Below the pieces are notes generated by a model. That model was given only the letters and a program-made list of their open reading frames with translations, had not been told where the DNA came from and did no database searches. This document shows positions 43,426 through 55,591 of a stretch of 60,000 nucleotides of DNA, one piece after another (the stretch's first letter is position 1; the number at the start of each line of letters is the position of its first letter). The DNA is from Adiantum capillus-veneris. Its lineage: Eukaryota > Streptophyta > Polypodiopsida > Polypodiales > Pteridaceae. Made by a program: the position numbers and the translations under genes. The DNA is taken from contig CM043959.1 in assembly GCA_014529385.2 (NCBI GenBank), positions 90,552,529 to 90,612,528 on the forward strand, read 5' to 3'.

Positions 43426-46077
43426 TGATAGCCATTTTTTGGCTCTCCATAATTGCCATAGTGAGTCATCCCACCCTACCAAAATCACCTAAACGCTGTG
43501 GCTATTCTTACCTTTTCATTATACATAGACGTGTGTGAGTTAGGGGGCTTTTCCCATATCTTCTTAAAACCCTCAACTAGCTAGTCACTGGGCTAGTTGA
43601 GCCAAAAATGAATAAATAAAATAAAATATATTATGGCCCATTTGTGAGTAAGTATTGCATTGTATATATGGCCTAAATTTAAGGGTTTTTATAATTATTT
43701 TTGTATTTTTAAATATTTATACTTAGGTGTGTGTTTTATTAACCTGTGTATGCCTTCTTTTATCCTCTTACACCATAAGCATATTTTTTGCCAATGTGTA
43801 CATACTCTAACCTCATATTTTTCTTTTATACAAATCACCCCCACATTTTCACCCTCACTCTTGTGAAAACAAAAATTGATTTCTACTCTCTTAGTCACGT
43901 TTATTATATTATTTACTTGCATACCTTTTCCTCTTTCACCCAAAATAATACAAAGAGGGACCATATCATATGATTCCAATATCTTTCCATATCTATAATT
44001 TCTCCACATTTTATTTTATTTTATTTTTTTCTCATTATTCTAACACCATGTGCTCATTGAGCTAAAATCCATGAATAGTCCATACACTAGTCCCACCATG
44101 TATATATTGCTTTATTCACCAATAATCCTCCTCCATGCATGTGTAAAGGGAAACTTGGATGCTTTGTATTATGATATGACAAAGGAGGGGCTCACTCTTG
44201 GATGCATTGTACAAATTCAACAAAGGAGGGGGCCACTAAAAGACTTTTGTAGGCATAAAAAATAGGCTTTTTGGTGAGATTTTCGGCACCCATCTCCACT
44301 CCGAATTTGGAGCGGTGGTCAAAAGAGATAATGTGCAAAAAAATCTGAATAATCACCTCAAAAATTTTGGTGATTTTTGGAGCAACCACCGGTGAGCTAT
44401 GATTTTTTGAGTGGACCCCAGTCTGCCCACTTTTCTCACAAAGTAACCCATAGTCTTCTCTCACCTCCTTTCCCGCTTTCACACACATACACTCATTCCT
44501 CTCCATCCCTCACTCAAACCTGCAAATTTCATGGCTTACTTCATCTTCTTCACCATTTCCATCTCTCCTTACTCCATAGCTCAAAAGATTATCATCTCTA
44601 CACACATATAGCTCAATTTCTCTCTCTAGAATCAAATTCATATCACCATAACCTCTTCATCCTTTCATAAAAGAGAAAAAAATCATCAAATAACCAATCT
44701 CAAGCCCTGAAAAAGGAGGAGTTTGATCATGGCGAATTTAACTTCCCCATGGTCACAAGAACTGCACCGACAAAGTTCTACAACCGCTTCATTCACTGGA
44801 GGAGAAGGTGGAAAATTTCATTTACATCTTGTGGTTTCCACCAAATTGTGTATATTCTCATTCTTCTCTTACTTTTTATCATTATATAAATCATATAATG
44901 CACCTTGAGTGCATATTCCATGTAATTTTACCCCATCCTACTAACTTCAAACTACTAACACTAACTGCTAACCCTTTTTTTGTAAATTGCACCCACTCTA
45001 CTCCACCGTGGAGTAGGCAACCTCACACAAAAAATCACTCACCTCTCTAGAATCTTCTCTATTTCACCTCAATAATTCTCTCCTCTTGAGCCCACATCCA
45101 TGTGATTCAAGAGACAAGAGAGCCCCACTCTCATAAGAACATATAAAAAATTTCATACACATGATTTTCTATGAAAATGTTGATTAGGTATAATCCTAAT
45201 TAGGGCTCTCCTCACCTTTAAATAGAGCCCTTCTTCCTTTGTAAATGGTAGGATCACTACACTATTGCTCACTACTTTGAGTGTGCCATTCACCATCTTA
45301 GTTTTAGGGAGTGAAAGTGAGCTCTCTATGCACCATTACATGTGGTGTATAGGAAAGCTTCTTTGAGCTAGTTGTAACATTGCAATGGAGTGAGTGGTTC
45401 ATAACTTCCAATCAAAGTTGTACCTACTCTTGCGCATCAATTTAATCAATAAGTTGGATGCAAATCGCGGGTCAAAACTCTCTTGAGTCTCTCCAATTCA
45501 CGCTTAGCAGCCTCATCTCGTTTGGTTTAAGGTGACGCGTTTTCATTTTGAGATTCTTTTGTAGTATCTGCTTGTATGTGACTCAAGAGCTCTTGTGTTT
45601 GTTTTCGTTGCTTGGGAAAACATTATAAGAGGGTTGTATGGTGAGAGTTCTTCCATAACCCTAAGATAATGTGCAGATTGCAACATCATCAAACTTAATC
45701 ATGTCCCTTGACTCTCCTCCAAGCTGTTCATACACCCACGCCAATCATTAAAATTGAAGCTAAATTCTTGCACAAAGATCTCTCTCTTTCTTTTGTGTGT
45801 GTGTATGTGTATGTGTGTGTGTTTGGTGTGTGTATTTGTAGCATTTAAATTAGTGATAGTGTACCCTTGCTTCTCTCTTGTATTGCTTAGGGATTCTCCT
45901 CTTTTGCGTCCTAGTTCGCTCTCTAAACTAGGTGGTGCCCCTATCTTGTTTGGGTTTTGGCTGTGGGTTGGTTGTTGTGTTGTGCTTGTGGTTGCCCACA
46001 GCCCCAATTGAGCAGCACGGGAGCCTTGAGGGGTGTTTAGAGGTCGCCTCTCTTGTTGCCCGCGCCGGACCGCCTCA
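43426..46077 (+). repeat. 3' LTR of element F
   Basis: 2,652 bp; same start and end as the 5' LTR. Confidence 0.93.
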
Positions 46078-46081
46078 CTAG

Positions 46082-46753
46082 TTTCTAACGCTACAACATA
46101 CTCTGCCCTCAGTAGTAGACATGACTATACAATTCTACAAACAAGACCGCCATGAAACAACACCTCTAGTGAAAATATAGACATAACTTGAAGTGTACCT
46201 TCTCTTTTCCATATCTCTTGCATAATCTTAATCTGTGTAGCCAAGTACATGTGCATCTTCACCGCCAAAAGAAACACCTAAGTCCTTTGTATCATTCAAA
46301 TACTGCATCAATTCTTTAACTGCCTCCCAATGTTTCTTGCCTGGATTTGACATGTAACAATTGACAACTCCCACTGCAAATGCAATGTCTAGAGGTGTAC
46401 ATATCATGGCATACATCAAGCTACTAGCTATAGATGAGTAAGGCACTTTTTCTATTTTAGCCTTTTCTGCATCAGATTTTGTGTGATTTAAATGGCCAAG
46501 CTGCGAACTGCATATGAGTAAGGCAATTTTGCCATGTCAGCCTTTTCTGCATTAGATTTTGGGCAATCATTCATGCATAGTTTCGCATATGGAGGAAATG
46601 GAGTACTCAATGCCTTTCCTCCCTCCATAATGAAACGCTTCAACACTTTCTTACTGTACTATGTTTGAGATAAGTAAAGCAATTGTTTACCCATATCTTG
46701 CACAATTGGCATACCCAAAATATGATTTGCATCACCCGATCCTTCATGTCAAA
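46082..46753 (-). pseudogene. Ty1/copia RT end and RNase H start (piece 2)
   Basis: On the minus strand: HILGMPIVQD-type text near 46710, then PYSSIASSLMYAMICTPLDI, GVVNCYMSNPGKKHWEAVKE and LGVSFGGEDAHVLGYTD, and the MSTTE text near 46115 whose frame points into EEIWF of piece 3. A duplication of about 75 bp (ATGAGTAAGGCA...GCCTTTTCTGCAT) sits at 46433-46561. Its upstream half is across the chromovirus (55592 onward). Confidence 0.85.
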
Positions 46754-46758
46754 AGTAT

Positions 46759-48272
46759 TGTAACATTTAATGGCCTTAAAACTTGTGTATAGAGGAAATT
46801 AGCATGAACATAGTGGGCATTTCATTGGAATAGATTCCTAATGAGAACTACAAGAGTGCTTGGGTGGAGAGAGAAACAAAAAGCATAACACCTAGTTAGA
46901 TAGCATGAACAATACTTTCAAAAGAGAGAGAAATTAAGCTATTGACAACAGTTGAGGACCGGATTTTCATGGAGCCGGTCCCCCCTCCATAAGGCTTTGT
47001 ATTATGATTTCTCCCATCAAGAGAGACATTGTACAATACAATTCTTTGTGTTCCTTAAAGACTAGCTAGTGCAATGAAGATGAAAGCTTCATGCACTAAG
47101 CAAAACACTTATCCAACACAACATCAATTATCTCCGGTCTCAAACCCAAGACCTCATACACCTTCGAAGATGGTGAGAGCTAGCGGGGTATGAGAGTAGA
47201 TTGAGAGGAAGAAGGAGTAGTCTTACAAGAAAGATGCATGCATCCTGGCTCTTGGCTGGATTTGCATAACAAAGCCAAGAGTTGTTGGTGTAGGCCTCCC
47301 TTCTCACAAGCTTGGAGTAGGTGGTACGCTTTCCATTAAAGCTTGAGAAGGAGAGAGAGACTTATTTACTTCACACATGAGATTTTGTGAGTGTGTGTGT
47401 GATAATGCCTTGCAAAAATCAGTCCCCCCCTCTCTCTTGGGCGACCCCTCTTGCTATTTGCTCTTGCTATCCTCTCATTGGACCTCCCTAGGGCTAGCCA
47501 ATGACAATTAAGCAGCATAAGTGATAGCCTTCTGACATGTGTCCCTCTTTCCCCTTTTGTGAGAGATTTAGGTAATTTAATAATTCAACTAAACTCTCAT
47601 TGGACCCCTTTGCCTCCTGGCCAATAGGAATCAGGCAAGCCATTGGGCTGTTGAATGCTCATTGGACCCCTTGGGAGACTGTCCAATAGTCTTCTAGAGG
47701 ACTTAATTCTCATTGGTTTCTTTTATTAAGTGTTTTTAAATTAATTAAACTAGATTTACTCTAGCCTAATTCTCATTGGTCCACCTCCAAGGCCATCCAA
47801 TAGAAATTGGGTACACCTTGTGGGCATCTGGCCTAGGGAGCTGACATGTGTCCCTCATTCCCTTTGTGTAAAGGGAGCTTGTGCGTGTGTGTGTGGCTTT
47901 CTCTCTCATCCCCTATAAGCAAGGCTCGCCCCCTCCTACGTAGGGATTTGTAAAGACTTTTTTGACACACACAAAGCATCCAATTCCCCCATGGTTGACC
48001 TTTGGACACAACCTTTGAATTTGGAACCTTAGCATTTTGGAAGTCTTAATGGGCTGAACCTTCAGGTCTTTTTAGCCCATTGTTGCACATGGGTCTTTCG
48101 CATATGGCCCCCCCTTTGGATCCCTATTTTCCCTCCTTTGGATCCCTACTGTGGCCGGTCTGCTAGCTTAACCAATATTTTAGCTTTTTCTCCCCTGGCA
48201 CTTCCCCATATTAAATGATCAGTTGAACATGAGAAAATCATTTAGGAGAATTAGATATTGATTATTATGACA
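46759..48272 (-). repeat. 3' LTR of the chromovirus
   Basis: 1,514 bp; lacks a segment of about 75 bp present near 54475-54545 of the other LTR. Contains five CTCATTGG sites (47474-47775), each followed by a CCAAT-type inverse. The polypurine tract AAGAGAGAGGTAA (minus strand) lies just inside at 48273-48285. Confidence 0.93.
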
Positions 48273-48627
48273 TTACCTCTCTCTTGAAATCATAGTCGTC
48301 CTCGACTATGGTTTAGAGAAGATAAATCATATTCATGAGTCCTTTTCTTAGCGGGTAGAGGTTCCCTATGTTCCCCTACGACATCATTCCACAATGGATG
48401 ACTAGTCCATTTGGTGCTTGAGAGCCTGAGGCTGCCGCAAGCATGTCTGCACATTAGTCCTATCAATGTTCCATAGTAGAGTGACAAGCTCTACTTGGAG
48501 TTTGGGAAACGTCGTCTCCGCAAACTTGATCTAAGCATGCATACTACTTCATTTTTGTGCACAATAAAGAAAAAGAGAGTCTTATAAGACAAAAACTTTG
48601 TTCATTATTAACATTTTGTACATTTGC

Positions 48628-49023
48628 TTACTGTTGGGAAGCATTGTAAGCATTGACAAGGTTTAGGTTATCCTTTAATTGTATGCCTTGCATCCATCTA
48701 GCGTCTTCAAAAGGATAATTCTTAAACTTAATAAGGTGTCGTGAGATAGTCTTACCGCCTCTTAGTACCTTGTCTTCATGTCGGAGAATGAACTCCGGCT
48801 GTAGCACCTCCTCTTGGTCCTTGATCTCCAGTGGGTCTTCAATAGTTGGTTCTTGAGGTGGCTCTCCTTTGTAAGGCTTTAATGGGCTCACATGGAAAGC
48901 ATTGTGTATGAGCCAATGATTGGGCAACTTGAGTTGATAGGCCATCTCATTGATTGGCCTAAGAATCTGAAAGGGACCATAGTACCTTTTTGCTAGTTTA
49001 GCATAGTACTTTTGGTGTCCCAT
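48628..49023 (-). pseudogene. chromovirus integrase C-terminus and chromodomain
   Basis: KRYYGPFQILRPINEMAYQL and HNAFHVSPLKPYKG are the integrase tail. FILRHEDKVLRGGKTISRHL followed by IKFKNYPFEDARWM is chromodomain-like, with the aromatic pattern weaker than in canonical domains. In chromoviruses this domain directs insertion toward chromatin marks. Separated from the core by a stop near 49030. Confidence 0.8.
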
Positions 49024-49050
49024 AGGATTCTTGCCCGTCGTGTGCCTTAA

Positions 49051-50124
49051 TCAAGCCTTAGGGAATTTTAATAAGACCCAATCATTCTCTTTAAAGGCTT
49101 GGGCTCTTCTGTGCTTGTCAGCACAGGCAGCCTTTTGCCTTTGTTGTGAGATAGAGATAGCATCCTTAATGTTTTGAAAAGATTCTTGTAGGTCTCGGCT
49201 ATACTCATCTGCAGCGAAGATCTTCCCATGTACCTTAAGTGGCAAGGGACTTTTTGATATTCCCTCAATTACCTCGAAAGGTGCTTTTCCCGTGGAAGTA
49301 TGTACAGTGTTATTGTAAGCATACTCCACTAAGGGTAAGTACTTCTCCCATTGGGATCTTTGATCTACTTCAGTTACACAGGATTTTAGTAGATCGAGAA
49401 TTGTTAGGTTAGCTATTTCACTTTGGCCATCCGTTTGTGGATGATAGGCCGAAGAGAAGTTTAGCCTTGTTCCTAAATTCTCAAAGAGACCCTTCCAGAA
49501 ATTATTTGTCATTCTAGGATCTCTATCAGACACTATGGACATTGGCAAGCCATGGTACTTGAAAATTTGTGAAATGAAGAGGGTTTCCATTTGATGGGCT
49601 TTGATAGTCTTTTTGACAGGTATAAAATGAGCTTGTTTACTGAACTTGTCTAGTATCGTCCATATTCCTGTATTCCCATGGATAGACTTAGGCAATCCAA
49701 AGATAACATCCATGGATATGCTCTCCCATGGTGAATTAGCGATTGGCAAAGGCTGAAGCAATCCAAGTTGTTTCCCTCTATCAAATTTTGTCTTTTGGCA
49801 TACCACACATTTAGAAACATACTCTTGTATGTTCACTTTCATGGTAGGCCAATAGAAATATGTTTCAATTCCCTTTAAGGTAGACTGAATCCCTCTATGC
49901 CCCGCATAAGGTGGAGCATGAGATTCATACATTACTTTCTCACGTAGTGAGTTAGTAACACATAGTCTATTGCCATAGAGAAGATAACCATCTTGTAAAG
50001 TAAATGGTTCTTCTTTCTTCCCTAATGCAAGGGCTGAAATCACATCTCTAAAATCGGGATCAATAGCATACTCATCTATCATTGAAGATAGATCATTGTG
50101 AGTTGCTATGGAAACCGCATTCAC
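49051..50124 (-). CDS. chromovirus integrase core
   Basis: Zinc finger H-x-H...C-x2-C: SHAPPYAGHRGIQSTLKGIE and SKCVVCQKTK. Catalytic triad present: SISMDVIFGLPKS (Asp), IVSDRDPRMTNNF (Asp) and QTDGQSEIANLT (Glu). The open frame spans 357 residues and continues into the chromodomain piece after one stop. It performs strand transfer of cDNA. Of the integrases in this window, only this one combines an intact triad with a normal-length core. Confidence 0.85.
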   Translation of the reverse strand: MNAVSIATHNDLSSMIDEYAIDPDFRDVISALALGKKEEPFTLQDGYLLYGNRLCVTNSLREKVMYESHAPPYAGHRGIQSTLKGIETYFYWPTMKVNIQEYVSKCVVCQKTKFDRGKQLGLLQPLPIANSPWESISMDVIFGLPKSIHGNTGIWTILDKFSKQAHFIPVKKTIKAHQMETLFISQIFKYHGLPMSIVSDRDPRMTNNFWKGLFENLGTRLNFSSAYHPQTDGQSEIANLTILDLLKSCVTEVDQRSQWEKYLPLVEYAYNNTVHTSTGKAPFEVIEGISKSPLPLKVHGKIFAADEYSRDLQESFQNIKDAISISQQRQKAACADKHRRAQAFKENDWVLLKFPKA

Positions 50125-50244
50125 TCTCGGTCATCTTGAGAGTGCATCAGCTACTTGATTATGCTTGCCAGCAATGTGAGCAATATGAAAATAAAATTGC
50201 GAAAGGAAATTTTCCCACCTCATTTGTTTGTCGGAGAGCTTGGT

Positions 50245-51960
50245 CTACGTCATGAAGTACTTAAGACTTTGGTGATCCGTTCGCAGAATGAAAGGAGTCC
50301 CCAATAAATAGTGCTTCCATGAGTCTAAGGCATGTAGAACTGCAAGGAGTTCCTTTTCATATATTCCTAGATCTTGCTCAACAGGATCGAGCCTTCGACT
50401 GTCATAGCCTATGGCGTGCTCTTCTTGGAGCAAAACAGCACCAAGGGAATCACCACAAGCATCACATTGGACTTCAAATGGTTTTGAGGATCCGGTAGTG
50501 TAAGCACAGATTGAGAGATAAGCTTTTCTTTAAGCTTTTCGAAAGCATTGTTCTCCTTAGCATACCATGTATACCTAATGCTTTTCTTTGTTAGGTCATG
50601 TAATGGTCCCACACTTTGTGAGAACTTTTCTATGAAGTTTCTATAGTATGCACACATACCTATAAAGCTCCTTAATTCATGAAGATTCTTTGGTTTAGGC
50701 CATCCTTTTATTACCTCTAACTTTGATGGATCGATTTGGATACCATCTTGAGAGATAATGTGACCTAAAATGAATCTCTTGCAAGAAAAATTCACTTTTC
50801 TTTAGATTAACATAAATTTTATTCTCTCTTAAAACATGAAATATTACCTGGAGGTGTTGCTTGTGTTCGTCTAATGAATTAGAGTAGATGATAATATCAT
50901 CAAAGAAAACTCCAGTGAAGGTTCGATGAGGCCTGAACAGCTTCTCCATCAAGCGGTTGAATGTGGCTGGTGCATTGATCAAGCCAAAAGGCATGACAAT
51001 GTATTCGTAAAGACCAAATGTGGTGCGAAATGCGGTCTTTACCATGTCTTGATCAACTATCCTTATTTGATGATAGCCACTTTTTAGGTCAATCCTACTG
51101 AAGTACGTCGATCCTTGTAGCTTATCAAATAGGTCTTCTACCCATGGAATGGGAAACCTATTCTTGATAGTGATCCTATTTAGTGCTCTATAGTCGACAC
51201 ACATACGATATGTGTCGTCTTTCTTTTGCACTAATAGCACACGTGAGAAAGATGGAGATGAGCTAGGCCTAACCATGCCCTTCTCAACCAACTCATGCAC
51301 TTGCCGCATAATCTCCTCTTGTTGAGCTTGAGAAACTCTATAAGGAGGTTTGTTAGGCGGTGAACTTCCTGGAAGAATTTCAATTGCATGGTCATCATTA
51401 CCTCGTTTAGGAGGTAGCTCACAAGTGATGTCGTCAATAAAAACATCTTGAAACCCCTTGAGAAAATTGGATAAGTCTAATTCCTTTTGGTTGCTTTTAT
51501 TTTCTTTTGCTAACACATCAGGTTCATTTTGGGAATCTTTAACAAAAATCATGTACACGGAAATAGAGCTCTTTATTGACTTGTTGAAAGCTGGTGTATG
51601 TACAATGGGAATAGTGTTATCCATTTCCTTAGCATCTATATACATGTCTTTTTCCCTGAACTTAAAGGAGATTCTCCTTTTAGGGAATTTAACATTGGCA
51701 GCCAGGCGATCAAACCATGGTGGCCCTAGGATTACATCCTCATGCTTGAGAGGAGAGATAAAGAAGTCCTCTTTGTCCACATAGCTTTGGACATGAAGCC
51801 TCAATTTCCCGATTAAGGGAGTGATTGAAGCTTCTTGCCCCTTGAAAGCACTGTCTGCGGGCGGGTGGAACATCTCCCATCTCATAGGCTTGTATGCCTA
51901 GCTTGGTGGCCAACTCTATAGATATAAAATTGTCAGTAGAACCAGGGTCAAAGAGAATAA
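50245..51960 (-). pseudogene. chromovirus protease, RT and RNase H
   Basis: Minus strand: protease with FDPGSTDNFIS (about 51950-51915, D-P-G instead of D-S-G), then the frame from 51885 with ILGPPWFDRLAANVKFPKRR. RT follows: VQKKDDTYRMCVDYRALNRI, DLKSGYHQIRI, MPFGLINAPATFNRLMEKLF and VFFDDIIIYSN (active site intact). Frame changes near 50790 and 50430 lead to IDPSKLEVIKGWPKPKNLHE and the RNase H IYEKELLAVLHALDSWKHYL. Roughly normal order and length, with two or three frameshifts. Confidence 0.85.
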
Positions 51961-51973
51961 AAGAATCATGTTC

Positions 51974-53579
51974 TCATACCTTTCCCCAAGCATGGCATAG
52001 AGGAGATCCTTTGTGGTGAGTTTGGTGAGTCTCCTCCTCTTGGATTTCAACCAAGGTAGCTCTAGGAGGATCTTGGCAGTTGTTCTTTTGGGGACAAGCG
52101 TGGTACGCATGCCCTTGTTCGCCGCACTTGAAACACCGGTTATCCTTGCGATAACGCTCAAGCTCTTCAAGAGAGCGTTTGTTTTTACCTTTGTAAACTC
52201 CCTTCTCTTTAGCTTTGTTGGAGTTGCCCTTAGGAGACTTTTGGACATTGTCCTTCCCCTTAGGCTCGTTGGAACGCTTGTTTTCTGTGGGCTTATTATT
52301 TCTTTTAGCCCCCGTTTGGAAATTGATTCGAGAAGCCACCATAGTATGGTGTATTACCGCCGATATGGTACGTGGCCTTTGGGAGTTGACATACTCCGCC
52401 ATTTCTTCGCTTAAGCCCGCACAAAATTGTTTCTTTTGCTCTCCAAAATCCAACTTTTTGAAGACAGTGGCTTTGAGTTGTAGGTCCCAAAACTTGTCTA
52501 CATATTTGTGGATGGATTCATAGGGAGAGAGCTTTAAGCTTCGCCATTTGGTGAGTACTTTTTCTTTGGCATCGGTGGCCAAAAACTACTTCATAATGGA
52601 AGCTCTTAAAGCTTTCCATGTTTGCGGAGCTTCACCGTTGGCTCATAGGCTAGACCACCATTGCCTGGAGGACTTTTGAAAGTGCATAGCTACATGGCGT
52701 AGCTTAGAGGACTCTGTGAAGCCCTCATCTTCAAACACCACATCAAACTGTTGGATAAAGGCCAAGACTTTGTCTGTAGCACCAAAGGTGCCATCATAGG
52801 TAAGGAAAGAGATGCTCTTCCCTCCCTCTTTGAACTTATTCAGCTTGGACAACCTCTTCCATGCCGCATAGGATTTCCTATGGCCTCTTTTTTTTATGGT
52901 TCAAAGGTTGCACCATCACTTTCTTCAGAAGGTGAAGAATTTGAAGAAGGTGGAGAAGAGTGTGACCTCTTTCTCGCCTTTTTCTTGTCTTGATCTTTGT
53001 CATCTTCACCATCACTTTCATAAGAGGAAGAGAATGAAGAATATGGAGAAGAGGGTGTCCTCTTTCTCGCCTTTTTCTTCTCTTGCTTTTTATCATCCCT
53101 CTTTGAATTATGGTGTGGAGAAGGGTGCGATGGTCTTCTCCGCTTTGGTGGTGATGGAGAGCGTTTAGCCCGCCGTCTTCGTGGAGCCATCTCCGCCGAG
53201 GTGGCGGGAGACTCACTTATTTCTCGTTCCTTCGGTGGAGGCTCTTGAGTTCTCCTTTTGGAAGGAGATGCATCATCAAGAAGTAAATTCTTGAGCCCTT
53301 CATATGGTATCTCTTCTTCTTCACGAATCGGAGAGAGACCACTTTTGGAGGTCTCACAAGGAGGCTTCCTAGGTGTTCTCTCGTCATGGTGTTGAGCTTG
53401 GAGAATCCCATGAGCATGGAGCTGCCATTGCACTTCACTTTGGAGAGATGGATTGCCCATGGCTTGTTGAAGCCTAGAACAAGATAGTGAACAAGCATCG
53501 GAGCATCATTAATAGCTTGCTCATTAGCAAAATCAAAGTTATCAACATTAATTTCACTCTCTTTACTATTGTCAGCCAT
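51974..53579 (-). pseudogene. chromovirus gag
   Basis: An N-terminal part in two frames (MADNSKESEINVDNFDFANE from 53579, then MGNPSLQSEVQWQLHAHGIL from 53460), with a highly basic Ser/Arg/Lys region (KRSPSPPKRRRPSHPSPHHN) and EDDKDQDKKKARKR repeats. The capsid-like part starts near 52852 (KSISFLTYDGTFGATDKVLA) and continues with YVDKFWDLQLKA. A single zinc knuckle CFKCGEQGHAYHAC is near 52110. The SR-like N-terminal tail is longer than usual. Several stops. Confidence 0.75.
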
Positions 53580-53982
53580 TCTAAAAACTTTAAAGTGTAA
53601 AATTTTTAGGTGTACTTTGGCACTTCAAGCCCTAGTTGCTACCCTCTTTACCCCTTTAGAAAAAGCACTCAAGCCACTGTACCCGTGGCTCAAATACCAT
53701 GAATTGCAAGGAATAGAAGAGAGGGTTCCTCAACACCAAAATAGCACCGGCTCCTGTCAAGCTTCTAATAGCTCAATAGTGGTTAAGCCGTAGGCAAGCC
53801 CCGTAGGATTCCACTATTAAGACCATAGCTCTCGACGGTGATGCCACGTTAACTGCACGAAGGCAGGCGCATTGCAAGGCTGAAAAATCCCTATTCTACT
53901 TACTCACAGGCAATTAATAATACCAACCTTTTATAGCTAGCTTGAGGACCTCCCTTCTTGAGCAAGAAAAGAGAAACATTGT

Positions 53983-53994
53983 GCTCTGATACCA
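53983..53994 (-). other. primer-binding site (initiator tRNA-Met)
   Basis: TGGTATCAGAGC on the minus strand, one base from the 5' LTR; a 12 of 12 match to the usual plant tRNA-iMet primer-binding site. Confidence 0.93.
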
Positions 53995-53995
53995 A

Positions 53996-55586
53996 TGTAT
54001 CATTTAATGGCCTAAAAACTTGTGTGTAGCGGAAATTAGCATGAACATAGTGGGCATTTCATTAGAATAGATTCCTAATGAGAACTACAAGAGTGCTTGG
54101 GTGGAGAGAGCAACAAAAATAATAACACCTAGTTAGATAGCATGAAAAATACTTTCAAAAGAGAGAGAAATTAAGATATTGACAACAGTTGAGGACCAGA
54201 TTTTCATGGAGCCAGTCCCCCCTCCAAAAGGCTTTGTAGTATGATTTCTCCCATCAAGACAGACATTGTACAATACAATTCTTTGTGTTCCTTCAAGACT
54301 AGCTAGTGAAATGAAGATGAAAGCTTCATGCACTAGGCAAAACACTTATCAAACACAACATCAATTATCCCCGGTCTCAGACCCAAGACCTCACACACCT
54401 TCAAAGATGGTGAGAGCTAGCAGGGTATGAGAGTAGATTGAGAGGAAGAAGGAGTATTCTTACGAGAAAGATGTACATCTCCTCACATAATCACTCATAT
54501 TAGCATAGCTTAGCTTAGAAATTAGCATGGTAGAGGAGATGAGCATGCATTGAAGCTCTTGGTTGGATTTGCATCACAAAGCCAAGAGTTGGTGGTGTAG
54601 GCCTCCCTTCTCACAAGCTTGGAGTAGGTGGTAAGCTTTCCATTAAATCTTGAGAAGGAGAGAGAGTCTTCTTTACTTCACACATGAGATCGTGTGAGTG
54701 TGTGTGTGTGATAATGCCTTGCAAAAATCAGCCCCCTCTCTCTCTTAGGCGACCCCTCTTGCTATTTGCTCTTGCTATCCTCTCATTGGACCTCCCTAGG
54801 GCTAGCCAATGACAATTAAGCAGCATAAGTGATAGCCTTCTGACATGTGTCCCCCTTTACCCTTTTGTGAGAGCTTTAGGTAATCTAATAATTCAACTAA
54901 ACTCTCATTGGACCCCTTTGCCTCCTGGCCAATAGGAATCAGGCAAGCCATTGGGCTGCTGAATGCTCATTGGACCCCTTGGGAGACTGTCCAATAGTCT
55001 TCTAGAGGACTTAATTCTCATTGGTTCTTTTATTAAGTGTTTTTAAATTAATTAAACTAGATTTACTCTAGCCTAATTCTCATTGGTCCACCTTCAAGGC
55101 CATCCAATAGGAATTGGGTACACCTTGTGGGCATCTGGCCTAGGGAGCTGACATGTGTCCCTCATTCCCTTTGTGTAAAGGGAGCTTGTGTGTGTGTGTG
55201 TGTGTGTGGCTTTCTCTCTCATCCCCTACAATCAAGGCTCGCCCCCTCCTAAGGATGGATTTGTAAAGACCTTTTTGACACACACAAAGCATCCAATTCC
55301 CCCATGGTTGACGTTTGGACACAACCTTTGAATTTTGGAACCTTAGCATTTTAGAAGTCTTAATGGGCTGAACTTTAGGGTCTTTTTAGGCCATTGTTGC
55401 ACATGGCTCTTTTGTAGATGGCCCCCCCTTTGGATCCCTATTTTCCCTCCTTTGGATCCTTATTGTGGCTGGTCTGCTAGCTTAACCAATATTCTAGCTT
55501 TTTCTCCCCTGGCACTTCCCCACATTAAATGATCAGTTTAACATGAGAAAATCATTTAGGAGAATTAGATATTGATTATTATGACA
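53996..55586 (-). repeat. 5' LTR of the chromovirus
   Basis: 1,591 bp, TGTATCATTT to TATTATGACA. Confidence 0.93.
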
Positions 55587-55591
55587 AGTAT

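Larger units (their letters stand above)
35433..46077 (+). mobile_element. element F: Ty3/gypsy LTR retrotransposon with 2.6 kb LTRs and a second RNase H
   Basis: LTRs at 35433-38055 and 43426-46077, starting TGATAGCC and ending CCTCA, flanked by CTAG (35429-35432 and 46078-46081). The LTRs are very similar by eye. Internal order on the plus strand: leader with a duplicated module, gag, protease, RT, RNase H, a second archaeal-type RNase H, integrase, poly(G) tract. The second RNase H suggests the Tat branch of plant gypsy elements; no chromodomain is seen. Inserted into the copia element. It has several frame breaks and lost catalytic residues. Confidence 0.93.
46759..55586 (-). mobile_element. 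chromovirus-type Ty3/gypsy element, complete
   Basis: LTRs 46759-48272 and 53996-55586 begin TGTA and end TATTATGACA. AGTAT is duplicated at 46754-46758 and 55587-55591. A perfect initiator-tRNA-Met primer-binding site sits by the 5' LTR. Minus-strand order: gag, protease, RT, RNase H, integrase, chromodomain. A few stops separate the parts. It interrupts the copia RT. This is the clearest element of the window. Confidence 0.96.
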
